In this document: piece after piece, positions 10,375 to 21,464 of the stretch | Position numbering within the stretch: position 1 is the first letter of the stretch | Layout: each line of letters begins with the position of its first letter | DNA from: Rhynchopus sp. YZ270_cl-10 | Taxonomy: Eukaryota > Euglenozoa > Diplonemea > Diplonemida > Diplonemidae | Direction: 5' to 3' | Assembly: GCA_964035575.1 (NCBI GenBank) | Contig: OZ037852.1 | Location: 806,001 to 870,000, forward strand | Length of the DNA: 64,000 nt | Program-made: the position numbers and the translations under genes | The notes under the pieces: generated by a model | Databases searched by the model: none | What the model was told of the DNA's origin: nothing | Seen by the model: the letters and a program-made list of their open reading frames with translations, nothing else

Positions 10375-11925
10375 CAGGGTAGATCCTTATTTTCGCTAAA
10401 AACGCTAAAAATCCCAGATTTATTTTCGTTTTTTTCCTTTTTTTTCTCTCCCGTTTTTGAGATTTTTCGGCGCAGGCCTGACGCTAACTTTCAGGTTTTT
10501 GGGAAATCGTGGGGGGTTGATGGTTTGTCCGCGAGCGAAGCGAGCGGGAAAAAAAATTTAAGGTGTACCTCCGCGAGCGCAGCGAGCGGGAAAATTGAGT
10601 GACGATCTAAAAAAAAACCAACAAGCAGGTTGGTACTGTACTGAGGCAGAATAGTGGTGCTTTTTTACACATCTCAGCTGTCGTAGAACTAAACCCCAGG
10701 GGATAATATAGGTTTTGGGGGTTTTCGCTGAAACTCGGTCGAACCAGGGTCCCCAACCCAGCTCGTTAGGGCCTCCGGCGGAATGTGAGAATTCCTCGGT
10801 TATTCTACTGCGGAGTTCGGCACTGCATTGATATTTGCACCAGGCACACACAGTGACCTCAGTATATTTACAAAAAGAAACGGCGGTCGTGGCACCCATG
10901 GCGAAGCCACGGTACGCAACATTTCTAAAAATTGCGCTCAAAATAGCACACTTTTACTGCCAAACTAGTCATGGGAAGGGTGGGTTGCAAGCTTGCGCCG
11001 CAGGCACGGTACGCTACTTTTTTTCTTTCGCATGCTTCCTTTTCCTTCGGCGTTTGACCAATTAAATCACATTCCGGCAGTGACCCTTGTCGGACACTGC
11101 GCCCTCTGACAAGGGTAATACTTTCTAGAAACATTCTGAAAAAAGTGGTAGTACCCGGCATTAGCAAGAAAATTTTCAAAATTAAATAGGTGGTGCCGAT
11201 GCACCAGCAGTTTGGGTGGGCGAGACCGCATTGGGTGAACCTCCGCGAGCGCAGCGAGCGGAAATTTTTTTTCCGCAGTTTTTGGGCAAAGTTCAAAATC
11301 CCACCAAAAATTAAGTGGGGATTTTCGACAACAATACTGGGGCCCTATGGGTTTTTGGATTTTGGCCGAACAGTGTTGTGTTTCTGCCTTGGTCCGGTTG
11401 AAGTCTTTATTACTGGATCTCATACTCCGTACAGGTGACCCATACCCTACCCGACCTTTAACACACCCGCATTTCTTCGAAACCTCCACCCTCAGCACCA
11501 CCCCTTTTACAATGGTCTGCTTTGCGGGTTTGCGGACATAGTAATTGTGTTCTTCAAGGTTATGCTTCAAAATTGTCTTATGCAAGGTGACACTCATTGG
11601 TCCTTGTCTTATGAAGTGAAGACAAATATTAAAGGGGTATTGGCGGGCCGAAGGCCATCCAAAAAAACGGTAGCGAACTTTTACTTTTTTTCCTTTTGGT
11701 TTTCCCCTTATTTTGACTTTCCGGATCGATTGCGGACCGTGGTGGTGCCACTCTGTGGCTGGAAATTAGTAGGTAACCAAAAAAATGGGCCAGAGAAAAA
11801 AGGAAAAAAAAGGAAAAAAAAATATAGTGGAGTTCATCTTCGGGTGTCTACACTAAAACAACCAAGTTTTCAAAAAATAAAAAATCTCGAATCCTTATTT
11901 TCACTTTCGCTAAGGATCTACCCTG
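10375..11925. mobile_element. Non-autonomous hAT element
   Basis: The terminal inverted repeats read CAGGGTAGATCCTTA at the left and its complement at the right. The flanks carry a perfect 8-bp duplication, GTTCTGTT (10367-10374 and 11926-11933). CAGGG ends with 8-bp duplications are diagnostic of the hAT superfamily. It has no transposase, and it carries a copy of the Y repeat and an inverted copy of the type F motif. Confidence 0.85.
10697..11050 (+). repeat. Dispersed repeat Y, copy 1
   Basis: The copy starts CAGGGGATAATATAGG and shares long stretches with copies near 22.34, 37.14 and 58.61 kb, including GCCTCCGGCGGAATGTGAG, ACCTCAGTATATTTACAAA and the palindromic phrase GCGCCGCAGGC or a near variant. 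It is non-coding. The CAGGG start suggests an old hAT-derived element, but no matching right end was identified. Confidence 0.7.
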
Positions 11926-13880
11926 GTTCTGTTTTTATTTTATTTTTTTGTTGCTGTTGTTATTTTTTTGCGTATTTCATAATATTATTAACAAATGCCG
12001 TTAAGTCTCTCTCCGTCACTTCAACAAACATTTTTGAGATACAGGAATAACCATACATTGTTTTGTTTTTTTCTTTTCTTTTTTTTTCTTCCTATTCACA
12101 TTTTTTTTCATTCACAATATTACAAAATGAAATGAGACCAACAATTGGTAGTTGTTTTTTTTCCTTTTCTTCAATGTAAAACATCTAAAATCAATGAGTG
12201 GACTCAAGTAGATGCAAGACACAAAAGAATAAAAAAATCAGACATGGGTTGAGAGGAAGAAAGCGCTCACAAAACATAAGGTGGGAAGGAAACAATTGAT
12301 TTCGCGCAAAAAAAAAGCAAAACAACAAAATGGGGATACAACACTGAAAGGGGATTTGTGATTTCTTCTGCCAACATGTTTTGCGACCCCCATTGAGAAA
12401 GTTGCTTTGCAACGGAGAAAAACTCACACCCCTTTCCTCCCTCTCACCCTTGTTCTTTTTGTGTTTTTTTTTCTTCGCAAAAATCTTTTCTTTTTTTTTT
12501 TTTGAACTAAAACTGTGGTTTCAGCGTCTCACACCCTACGATTTTTAACAGCAGTATCGGGAACTCCCACTATATAACAATAATTGGGAGGACTCAATGC
12601 GATTTTTTTTTCAAGGTGAAACGAACTATTTTCTGACCATTTTTTCACAAAAAAAATCCCAAAAAAATATAAATAAAAGACAAAGACAAAGAAAAGTTTA
12701 TACGATGAACCTAAGCTCTTGCTGCTTAGTCACCTAAAAATAAACAAAATTCTTCGCACGTAACGGAAGAGAGCGCTGTCTTTTTCATTTTGCTTATTTT
12801 ATCGCTTTTTGCCAGCAAATAAAACCAAAAAAAAAAAAACAAAATGGAAAGCTATTGCGGAAAATCCCCTCCGTTAGCTTAGTAGCACTAAAAAAAATAA
12901 AGTGAAAATTGGAACGTGTCACAAACAAATATAAAATGACTTCGCAAGAGACAGTGCCAGAACGATGCCAAAAATGCATCTAGAGTCACGCAAACCTACA
13001 TAGGAATGATAAGAGGGGTGGGAACAGGTGTGCGCCAACAATGATCCAAGCAAAAAGAAAGAAAAAAAAAAACAAAATGTATAAAACCCTGAAGGCATGC
13101 ATTGCACTCCGTGAGGATATTACTGACCCCAAGGAGGTGTATTTCGTGCACTTCGATATAGAACCTTGGACGCAGTGACCTGAGTGGAGAGGGGAGAAAA
13201 AAAGAGAAAAAAAAAAAAATACACGTGGTGACAATTCGGTCAGCATCGAGTGATCAACCTGGCAATCAGGTTATTCTCCATGCACAATGCCGCCCAAGAG
13301 AAGGGGTGGGATGGGCTAAGCCTGTGCACAGACGGTTCTTTGAAATTCGGGCATATAAAAATAATAATAAAAAAACCAAAACGAAACGAAGACGAAAACC
13401 ATATCGAACAAAAACAGAGATCTTTTTTTTTTTTATTTTTTTTTTTTTTTAAATGAGAGTGTGGTTAGATGGCATATCACGTTGTTTTATGTTATTTTTC
13501 TTGCAACAATTTTGGGTAATTTTTGGGTTTGTGTTCATCCCAAAAAGAGCAGGGCTAAGCTAATCCCAAATCGGAACTCCGGACAGAATCCCTCATTTTG
13601 GGGTGCCTTTTTTTTGTCCCCCCCCTCTTCAAATCTACGATGTGGGTGTCTGATGTGAACCGCCAGAAGTCTTTTGACTACAGCTACACATGGTTTGCGG
13701 ATACTACCCTTTTTTTTTGTGCGCTCCTATTCCAGAGAATAGGCGAGACACACATCCCCTTGGGGGGAAGACAAAAAGTTTGCAAGATCAATCTAAGCTT
13801 CTGTTTAATCATCTATGAAAAGGGGCATATAGGTGACCAAAAAAAAAACGCCTCCCTCCCTATAGATCTGGCCACGGGTT
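11926..13880. other. Spacer with one hairpin motif
   Basis: About 2 kb with no credible gene. It is rich in T and A tracts. A type A hairpin motif occurs at 12703-12735, with stem CTAAGC/GCTTAG, a covarying variant of the usual stem. Confidence 0.4.
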
Positions 13881-14029
13881 ATCAAACCCAGGGTCCTCAA
13901 CCTGTCTAAGTTAGGCCTTAACTTAGACAATTTTTTTTTTTTTGAAAAACGCTTTGTCTAAGTTAGACAAAACCTGGGTTTTGGGTTTTTGGGTGGTTTG
14001 AAAGAGAAGAAGCTTTACTGAAAACAAAA

Positions 14030-14475
14030 AAAACAAGTAATTGCTATCGGAAAAAAAACGGGGTGTGATGTGGAACTCCATCCTGTAGAAATAATCTACA
14101 GCACGCCCAGCATTCTGCTCTTCTGCAGGTATGCTAACGCTCTTCGTACACTGCCAGACCCACTGGGACGCCAGCATCTGAAACGTTCCAGAAGGGGGGC
14201 TGTCCTCTTCGTCCAGCACCATCTGCTCGATAGCGTTGTTGGACGTCGGCTCGGCAGGCTCGGCGTGTTCCAGCTCGTTTTTGTCCACAGGCTCCCCACA
14301 TTGTCGTCGTCGTTAGAGCAGTGCGGAAGGAACACAGAATGCACAGACTACAACACATCGATCACACCAGGCGCATCAGCACCTCCAGCAAATCGCCAGG
14401 ATGCTACAGTGGTTTCGAAAATCGCGCGGAGTTTTCCACAGCACACCCCGTTTTATCTTAGCAATTACTTGTCCT
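14030..14475. repeat. Inverted repeat pair inside the hAT element
   Basis: The phrase AAGTAATTGCTA followed by AAAACGGGGTGTG is found near 14035 and inverted near 14465, bounding about 0.4 kb. The interior has a GC-rich open frame on the minus strand (14288 towards 14070) that looks coding in composition but has no recognised domain. It could be a captured host fragment or a nested element. Confidence 0.5.
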
Positions 14476-14576
14476 TGTTGTTATTGTTGTTTTCAACCAC
14501 CTTCCTTCAACCCTTGTAGGGATCAGTTGTTATTTTTTTCGCGAAAACGTGAAATTATACATTTCAAGAGAACAAA

Positions 14577-15112
14577 TTAAAAAGGTTCCTTATTTGCATT
14601 TTTGGGATCCGTCCGTGCAGTGGTGGGGTCAATCTCGAAAATTGGACAATTTTTTTACCACTTAAATTTTGAGAAATATGAGCCCGGTTCCTTATACGTG
14701 GGGCCCATTTTTGGCCAAAATTTTCCTCAAAATCTGGTTTTGTAAAATTGACCCTTTACTCCCCCCCCACATCGATTTCAATACTATACCTTACTTCACC
14801 TACGGTTGCCCTTACAGGGGGGGTGAAGGAAGGTAAGTTGAAAATTAAAAAGGTTCCTTATTTGCATTTTTGGGATCCGTCCGTGCAGTGGTGGGGTCAA
14901 TCTCGAAAATTGGACAATTTTTTTACCACTTAAATTTTGAGAAATATGAGCCCGGTTCCTTATACGTGGGGCCCATTTTTGGCCAAAATTTTCCTCAAAA
15001 TCTGGTTTTGTAAAATTGACCCTTTACTCCCCCCCCACATCGATTTCAATACTATACCTTACTTCACCTACGGTTGCCCTTACAGGGGGGGTGAAGGAAG
15101 GTAAGTTGAAAA
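14577..15112. repeat. Two-unit tandem array upstream of the transposase
   Basis: Two units of about 268 bp lie between the left end and the transposase, and are close relatives of the array at 1-729. The second unit ends GGTAAGTTGAAA immediately before the transposase leader. The array is subterminal to the element and may be regulatory. Confidence 0.9.
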
Positions 15113-15221
15113 TGAGTTCCCTCAAGACTCCCTCAGTCCTCACCTGCGCGGACCCCATTGTACCCACCCACACAAGCCACCTCCTCAGACTAACTACAAT
15201 TGAACAAACTCATCCGCAAAA

Positions 15222-18068
15222 ATGCCTGCCACTGCCAAGACCTCCAAAGCACAGCCCACCATCGTGTCCATGTTCAAGAAGGGAGCTGTTGCGGCACCTG
15301 TGGTACGTGTGGTGGAACCCAACAAAGGGGATACGCACTACGACCTGTGGTCTTCAGGCAAGTACAAGTCCATCCCCGATGGTCCGACACCCCGGCTCGC
15401 TTCCCTTCACCTTTTTCTTGTGGCGGAGGGGACGGTGAGGGGGTTTAAAAACCACCAGAACGACACCAACAAGGTGCTCAAACTCTGGTTGAAGGAGTTT
15501 GATCGCGCCAAACTGGCGGACGACGACAGGGAGGGGAGCAAGCGGAAGACGATCCTGACGATCGTTGCGGAGGCGCATGAGTTCGCCATGAACGAAGCAG
15601 AGAAGGGGGGAGACAGCGATGCCTCTGCCGTGTCTGTGCAGAGCCAGGTGTCGCAAGGCAAGAAGGTGAAGAAACGTGTGGTGATGATGGCTCCACAGGT
15701 GAGTGCTGTTAAGTACGTGGATTCAACGTCCGAAGAAGAGGAGGAGGAGCAATGTGTGCCAGTGAGACGCAACGCAGCATCCGAGCAACCCGAGGCAGCA
15801 ATGGAAATCGATGATGTCGACGAGTACTCTTCTGACGGCGATGTTGTCTTCTTAGGTCCCACGCACTCCAACACGAACAATCCCAACCTCACGAACACCA
15901 CGACCGCACCAGCGAACACCGACTCCACCAACACGCTGAAACGTAAACGCGAAGCGCAGGAGAAAGGTTGTATGGGTCTGCGGGAGAGCACGGTGCAGGG
16001 CCATTTGAACCGTTTTTCCCCCTGGTTGGTGGTGGGTGAAGACAAGTTCAAGTGCTTGTATTGTGGTGCTTTCTCTCATGCAAAGACCAAGCTCGCCAGA
16101 GACCTCCCTGCGCATGCAGGCGACCCCAAACACCAACGTCTCGTGAAGGCTGCCGCTCTGCAGGCTTCCAATGGAACCGTGCTTCACACGTTGCACGCCA
16201 ACAGCGACAAAGAAGTCGAGTTCAACCAAAAAATGCTGAAAATATGCATTGAGGTTATTGTTTTCCTCGCGCGCAAAGGTGTAGGGCACTCTAACTTGGA
16301 GGAGTTTCTGAGTTTTTTCGCAGACAAGCTGGAGTGCACCGACATGGAGGCATACCTCAGACAACAAATACGCTATCTCAGCTGCGGTGCAGTCTTAGAG
16401 ATCATGTCCTGCATCACGGAGGTGTTGACAGAAGACCTCCTCAAGCAGGTCAAAGCCTCCCGTTTCTGGGGCCTGTCGGGGGATTGCTCACGCGACGTCA
16501 GCAAGAAGGAGCAACTCGTCTTCGTCGTGCGATACATGGTCGGTGCCACCCCCGTCGAGAAGCTCATCATGATGGGTGAGCTGAAGGACCAGACGGGGGC
16601 TGGTTACGCGTCGTTGCTGACGAAGTGGATAGACCAGCTCGGGCTCGACTACGGGAAGATGAGTGGATGCTCGTTTGATGGCGCATCGGCAATGCGTTCC
16701 TCGAACAAGGGCTGCCAACAACAAATCCGTGCAGACATAAACCCAGGCGCCCTCTTCACCTGGTGCTACGCACACTCCCTCGCACTCTGTGGCCCAGAAG
16801 CAGCGGCAGAGGGGAAATCGCCGGAGATTACCCGGTTCTTCGACGGCCTGCGGTGGGTGTGGGTTTTTTTTTCGGGATCCAAGATTAAGCTCGACACCCT
16901 GGAGGAGATGCTGGAGGAACTTCGCGACTTGTGTGAGTACTGTGACATCCTCATCGCAAAGCCGGGTGACACCCGGTGGCTCACCAACGGCAGGTGTTGC
17001 AGCACCGTCCGCAAGGAGTACCCCGCCGTGCACAGCGCCCTGTGCAAGCTTGGAGAGGCCGGCGACGTGGAAGCACCGTTCATCGCGCAGCACATCAAAG
17101 AGCCCGGTTTTTTTGCAACGTTGTCCTTCATGACGGTGGTCCTGGACGAGTTGAACGTGCTGTCGACGTCGCTCCAGAGCAGGAACACAAACCTGCTCAC
17201 CGTTTGCAGCCACATCGACAAATGTGTTGCGTCATTGTCGTTGCTTGAAACCAACCCGAACATGTTCCCGTTCTACCCAGAATGGGTACCGAGGTATAAT
17301 CAATGCCACGGTACAAAACTTTCCCGTCGGAACTTTGCGATTCATCACGACACGGTCTGCAAGCCATACCTCAAGGAGCTGCTGAAGTGCCTCAGTGAAC
17401 GATTCGTGAACATGGACATTGTGAGATGCTTCTCAGTATTCGACATCCGCAACCTCCCTGCTAACGCGGACGGGCTGGCGATCTACGGCAACACCGAGGT
17501 GAAGAAGCTCATCGAGGAATTTACTGAGCTGCATACACTCGAGTACAAAAAGTACGATGTTGTGGGCGAGAAGACGCGTGGGAGACCAGAGTACTCCAAG
17601 ACGGAGCATACTGTGATATCGCGCACTCAAACAACGCCGTTACTGAGCGTGGACACGACGCCGTTCGTTGAGGAGTCGCCAGAACTGAACAGTCTGGAGA
17701 CAAAGAAAGCTGTAGCTGTGAAAGAATGGAGGATCCTGGTGGACGTTTTGTCGAAGAGAACTACAACAAAGGACACTTCGGACCTGATCGCAACATTCTT
17801 GACAAGTTCCGCAGGAGACGCCTACCCCATTATGAGGGATCTTGTTTTGCTTGGGTTGTCAATCCCCGTCACATCAGTTGAAGACGAGCGCTGCTTCAAC
17901 GGCATGAAGTACGTCAAGAATAGCTACAGAAACAAACTGCTGGATTCAAGTCTGCTATGCATTCTTATGTGCAAACAGGCAGAGACAAATGAGAATAAAT
18001 TTACGCCTGACCAAATCCAAAGGATTTTTGAAGCCTTTAAAAGAAAGAAGGTTAGAGTTTCTGTGTGA
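15222..18068 (+). CDS. hAT-family transposase with BED-like zinc finger
   Basis: An intact 948-residue protein. Residues about 275-312 form a BED/TTF-type finger (FKCLYCGAFSHAK followed by a downstream H-x-H). A first catalytic Asp probably lies in GLSGDCSRD (about 419). The second motif, FDGASAMRSSNKGC (about 484-497), is followed by FTWCYAHSLALC, the DGA...CxxHxLxL signature of hAT enzymes. DTRWL lies near 583. The C-terminal dimerisation region (about 878-925) reads PVTSVEDERCFNGMKYVKNS and carries the likely catalytic Glu. The enzyme should cut and paste the element defined by the flanking inverted repeats. The start follows a leader of about 110 bases beyond the tandem array. Its length is usual for vertebrate and protist hAT enzymes with an N-terminal extension. 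The first 270 residues are low in complexity and unassigned. Confidence 0.93.
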   Translation: MPATAKTSKAQPTIVSMFKKGAVAAPVVRVVEPNKGDTHYDLWSSGKYKSIPDGPTPRLASLHLFLVAEGTVRGFKNHQNDTNKVLKLWLKEFDRAKLADDDREGSKRKTILTIVAEAHEFAMNEAEKGGDSDASAVSVQSQVSQGKKVKKRVVMMAPQVSAVKYVDSTSEEEEEEQCVPVRRNAASEQPEAAMEIDDVDEYSSDGDVVFLGPTHSNTNNPNLTNTTTAPANTDSTNTLKRKREAQEKGCMGLRESTVQGHLNRFSPWLVVGEDKFKCLYCGAFSHAKTKLARDLPAHAGDPKHQRLVKAAALQASNGTVLHTLHANSDKEVEFNQKMLKICIEVIVFLARKGVGHSNLEEFLSFFADKLECTDMEAYLRQQIRYLSCGAVLEIMSCITEVLTEDLLKQVKASRFWGLSGDCSRDVSKKEQLVFVVRYMVGATPVEKLIMMGELKDQTGAGYASLLTKWIDQLGLDYGKMSGCSFDGASAMRSSNKGCQQQIRADINPGALFTWCYAHSLALCGPEAAAEGKSPEITRFFDGLRWVWVFFSGSKIKLDTLEEMLEELRDLCEYCDILIAKPGDTRWLTNGRCCSTVRKEYPAVHSALCKLGEAGDVEAPFIAQHIKEPGFFATLSFMTVVLDELNVLSTSLQSRNTNLLTVCSHIDKCVASLSLLETNPNMFPFYPEWVPRYNQCHGTKLSRRNFAIHHDTVCKPYLKELLKCLSERFVNMDIVRCFSVFDIRNLPANADGLAIYGNTEVKKLIEEFTELHTLEYKKYDVVGEKTRGRPEYSKTEHTVISRTQTTPLLSVDTTPFVEESPELNSLETKKAVAVKEWRILVDVLSKRTTTKDTSDLIATFLTSSAGDAYPIMRDLVLLGLSIPVTSVEDERCFNGMKYVKNSYRNKLLDSSLLCILMCKQAETNENKFTPDQIQRIFEAFKRKKVRVSV

Positions 18069-18342
18069 TGCTTATCAGGTTGGGGGGACAATGGGGTTAG
18101 GGGTACGGGTGGGGCGAAGGGGTGGGGTGGGGTGTGATTGTTCATTTGTCGAACTCTTCTATTGAAATGAAAAGACCACTTAACGAGTTTCGAAAAAGCA
18201 ACACAAAAAAAAAAAGCCCCCAATTTTTAGCTTTGTACAGGACCTTTTCGCGCGGAGCGCGAAAATTTTTTTTTAGCCTTTTTTTTTAACTTAGACAAAT
18301 CTGTGGCCAGACTTTGTCTACGGTTGAGGACCCTGATCAAAC

Positions 18343-19105
18343 CAGGGCGTTCGCCCCGGGGCGAAAAATATTTTTTTTCGTTAAAAAAATCTTTTCCTGA
18401 AAAAATGACATTTTATTTCGCCCCAGGGCTTCGCCCCACCGGGGCGAAACCCTGTATAAATAAATAAATAAAAAAAAAAAAAGGGGAAAAAAAAAAAAAA
18501 AAAAGAGAGAGAGATTTCTCCCCACCACCCTGTAGACCCCCCCGGAGGGGGGGTCGCAGAGGGGTGTCCACTGTACTCAAAATCATCCGCAAACCCGCCT
18601 GCCGTGAGAGGAAGTTTCCCCAGCACTCCCGCTCCTCAATCCTGCAGTCTGCTGAAGGTGCCCCGTACCCCCTGTTATAGAAGGTGTCACTGCTCGTGTC
18701 AACTCTATCTTCAACGGCAGAGAGACGTTTTAGTTTATTGAAAATAATCAAACTAAGGATGAAGTCTCATATGACAGATGCCTCTCTCTTGTGCATCTGT
18801 TTGATTAAACAGCACAAAGAGACCCTCAGTGAGGGGGGGATTGATGAAATTCTCCATCGTTTTGCTGGTTTTAGTATCAGGAAAGTTCAGCTGTAATAGC
18901 ACTTGTGCTGGGGAAGGGATCACGCGCAAATCGCAATTTTTTTTGACCACTCAGTACCAGGGATTCACCCCCCACGAACTAGCTTCTCTCCGGCGGGAAA
19001 ATTTTTTTTTGACCTATTTTAAGCACTAGTAAAAAAGCAAAAATTTCGGATTTTTTGGCATTTCGCCACGATCAGGAAAAAACGATGGCGATAGCGAACG
19101 CCCTG
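18343..19105. mobile_element. Deleted hAT element with transposase remnant
   Basis: The ends are inverted copies of CAGGGCGTTCG, with a perfect 8-bp duplication GATCAAAC (18335-18342 and 19106-19113). The left duplication overlaps the last base of the hAT element before it and seven bases of that element's own duplication, so the two insertions share a target. The element contains a C-terminal piece of a second, different hAT transposase and is non-autonomous. Confidence 0.88.
18684..18896 (+). pseudogene. hAT transposase C-terminal fragment
   Basis: A 70-residue open frame contains STLSSTAERRFSLLKIIKLR, matching the hAT C-terminal dimerisation signature (S-x-AERxFSxLKxIK), followed by a tail with ASLLCICLIKQHKE. 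The N-terminal nine-tenths of the enzyme, including the Asp motifs and zinc finger, are missing. It lies inside the 763-bp hAT element. It differs clearly from the intact enzyme upstream, so it represents another hAT lineage. Confidence 0.8.
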
Positions 19106-19627
19106 GATCAAACCCAAAAAAAAAAAAAAAAAAAAATGTTGAAAATATTGTGGGAATCAGCCTCCTCTTGCACAGTGCTGGCCGAGCCTCTGCAGGCTGG
19201 GGGTAAACTTGAAAAGACGAATAGTAGTTTCTGCACGCATATCTAGCAAAAAGGGGGGCACCTTTGAGGCAACCAAAAAATAAAGGGTGAAAGTCAAATG
19301 TATACACATATACACAGGGTTATAGTCAGATCTATACACTCATTGTATATACAATTGTCAATTGTACATACAATTGTATAGAAATTGTATAGATCTGACT
19401 ATTTGATGTACAATCCCAACTTTTTTTATAGTCAGATCTATACAATTTATGTACAATCCCAGTATACACTAGGTCGTACACAAATCCCTACCCATAGTGG
19501 AAAACAGTTTAGAGTACACCCACCCACCTACCCACCTACCCACACACACACCCACCCCTACAGGACTATACACAAAAAATGGAAATTGGGTTTCGCACAC
19601 CCGATTTTTCTCAGAAGTCAGTCACTG

Positions 19628-20850
19628 CTATTGCCATTTAACCCAGGGAGCATAGCTAGTGCAAGAAATTCGACTTTGGAAACCTTCCGGAAAGTCTGTC
19701 CTCTGCTTGCGGAGGACTAGACACAAGAAAATATTGCGTTCCCCCAGAAAACCAGTGCACAATTCACACTCCTTGTGGGTGGTCTTGTTGCCTTTTCGTC
19801 ATAGTAATTTTGGCCCAGGCATGCTCTTAAAGCATGACAATTTAGTGTGTATGGGGCAGGGTGTTGTTTTGTTCTGAATTCTCTTTGTTATAACATCTAA
19901 GTCAATCGCGGGTGGTGGTTTGTGTAGCGTGAGGCACTCTTTTTAGCAAACTTCCTGCGGCTGCTAAAGTGTTATTTCTTCGGATTTAACAACGTACAGC
20001 GTAACATAGTGGTTTAGCCTGGTCGACACAACCTTTGATAGATATGGGATAACCAACCCCCTTCGACCCCTCGTGGGTTCACTGAACAAGCCCTCGTGGT
20101 AGTTAAACGCGATTGACATTTACATTCCTAGAGATGAAAGAACAAGATAACACTTCTGTACCCGCGCATCAAAATTGTGGAAAACTTTGCACCCCAAACA
20201 CCCTCAACAACGCCCGCCAAAAGGCGCCTTGTTGCTGGGAGTTGGTTCTCATGTTTGATACCTGCACAGCGGGCATTCCTCTGAGTCCAACGCATGTTTG
20301 GCCTGTCTGCGGCGTTGTACTTCAGGTGCACGAAGACAGGGTCTGGTGGTAAATTTTGCGTAGTGTCGCATTCCCTCATGGGTCACTCACACTTGCGGTC
20401 ATGTGCCACTGCGTGGGTTTGGGAATTTGGGTACCTGGGTACAGGATATTTGTTGTGAAAGACATCTTCCACCATGCATTGAGGAGGGTAAGACAGTGCT
20501 CGCATTTTACTTGAAATCATTACAACATTTAACTTCTCCACGGGGGTCTTGGGCCGTTCATTCGGTTATACCTTGACTAGCGGCAGAGGCCTTTTAGGAC
20601 TCTATAACTCCGATATTCCCGAACGGAGGCACACTTTGTGTGTTACTACGACCTGGCAATTTCCAGCAGTAGGTTAAGTAATGTTTTCTTGTGAATTGTT
20701 GGATCATTATCTCCTCAGTGCATGAATGCCCCACGCGACGGACACTTTTGTGTTTGTCAAGTGGACTGTCTGGTCACTTTTCAGTGACTGGCGGGTTGGC
20801 TGTGGTTGCTCTTTCACGACTTTTATCCTTGTATCCAGTGTACCGTGTAC
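19628..20850 (+). repeat. Core X, copy a
   Basis: About 1.2 kb of non-coding sequence, nearly identical to copy b (24463-25640), including AAACCTTCCGGAAAGTCTGT or a near variant and GTCCAACGCATGTTTGGCCTG split by small indels elsewhere. Shorter or diverged copies lie at about 27.24-27.97, 37.99-38.85 and 49.19-49.44 kb. The ORFs are short and unrelated to known proteins. Confidence 0.9.
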
Positions 20851-20993
20851 CTGGGTACCTGGGTACCTGGGTACCTGGGTACCTGGGTACCTGGGTACCT
20901 GGGTACCTGGGTACCTGGGTACCTGGGTACCTGGGTACCTGGGTACCTGGGTACCTGGGTACCTGGGTACCTGGGTACCTGGGTACCTGGGTA
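20849..20993. repeat. Octamer array (GTACCTGG)n
   Basis: About 18 perfect copies of GTACCTGG at the right edge of core X. The unit includes the palindrome GGTACC. The array is open in every frame because it has no stop codons; none of those ORFs is a gene. Confidence 0.97.
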
Positions 20994-21464
20994 TGGCGTG
21001 TACAATCTCCCTCGAGTGTACAATCCAAAAATTGTATAGATCTGACTTTTGTATAGTCAAATCTATACAATTTGTGTACGACCTAGTGTATACTGGGATT
21101 GTACATAAATTGTATAGATCTGACTATAAAAAAAGTTGGGATTGTACATCAAATAGTCAGATCTATACAATTTCTATACAATTGTATGTACAATTGACAA
21201 TTGTATATACAATGAGTGTATAGATCTGACTATAACCCTGTGTATATGTGTATACATTTGACTTTCACCCAAAAATAAATACCCCACAACAATCGTTCTC
21301 TCGGCAGTGGTTTCGTTTTGGCAGTAGAGAAGGGTGCAGAAAAATGCTAGTTAGATTCACTTCCATAATTTGGATGTCTAAAAGCCGCTCACGGCTGGTA
21401 TGTCACACCTGTCACACCTACTCAGTTGGACCGCGCAGAATGCGCAGCGGTCCTAGGGGTTACA

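Larger units (their letters stand above)
13889..18335 (+). mobile_element. Autonomous hAT transposon, apparently complete
   Basis: The ends are inverted copies of CAGGGTCCTCAACC, flanked by a perfect 8-bp target duplication, ATCAAACC (13881-13888 and 18336-18343). Subterminal palindromes built from GTCTAAGTTA occur at both ends (13903-13975 and 18288-18322) and may be transposase binding sites. Inside are an imperfect inverted repeat (about 14030-14475), a two-unit tandem array and an intact transposase ORF. The perfect duplication and open frame suggest recent insertion. Confidence 0.93.
19285..21270. mobile_element. Mutator-like element with long inverted arms
   Basis: Arms of about 200 bp (19285-19487 and about 21065-21270) are nearly perfect inverted copies, beginning GGGTGAAAGTCAAATG and rich in TATAGTCAGATCTATACA. 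A perfect 9-bp duplication, AAAAATAAA, flanks them (19276-19284 and 21271-21279). Long arms with 9-bp duplications are typical of Mutator-like elements. The interior is a copy of the non-coding core X and an octamer array; no transposase is present. Confidence 0.85.

Noticed and set aside
20691-21223. ORFs rich in GTWVPGYL or PRYPGTQV
   Set aside because: They are translations of the GTACCTGG octamer array; the same applies at 37.65-37.99 kb.
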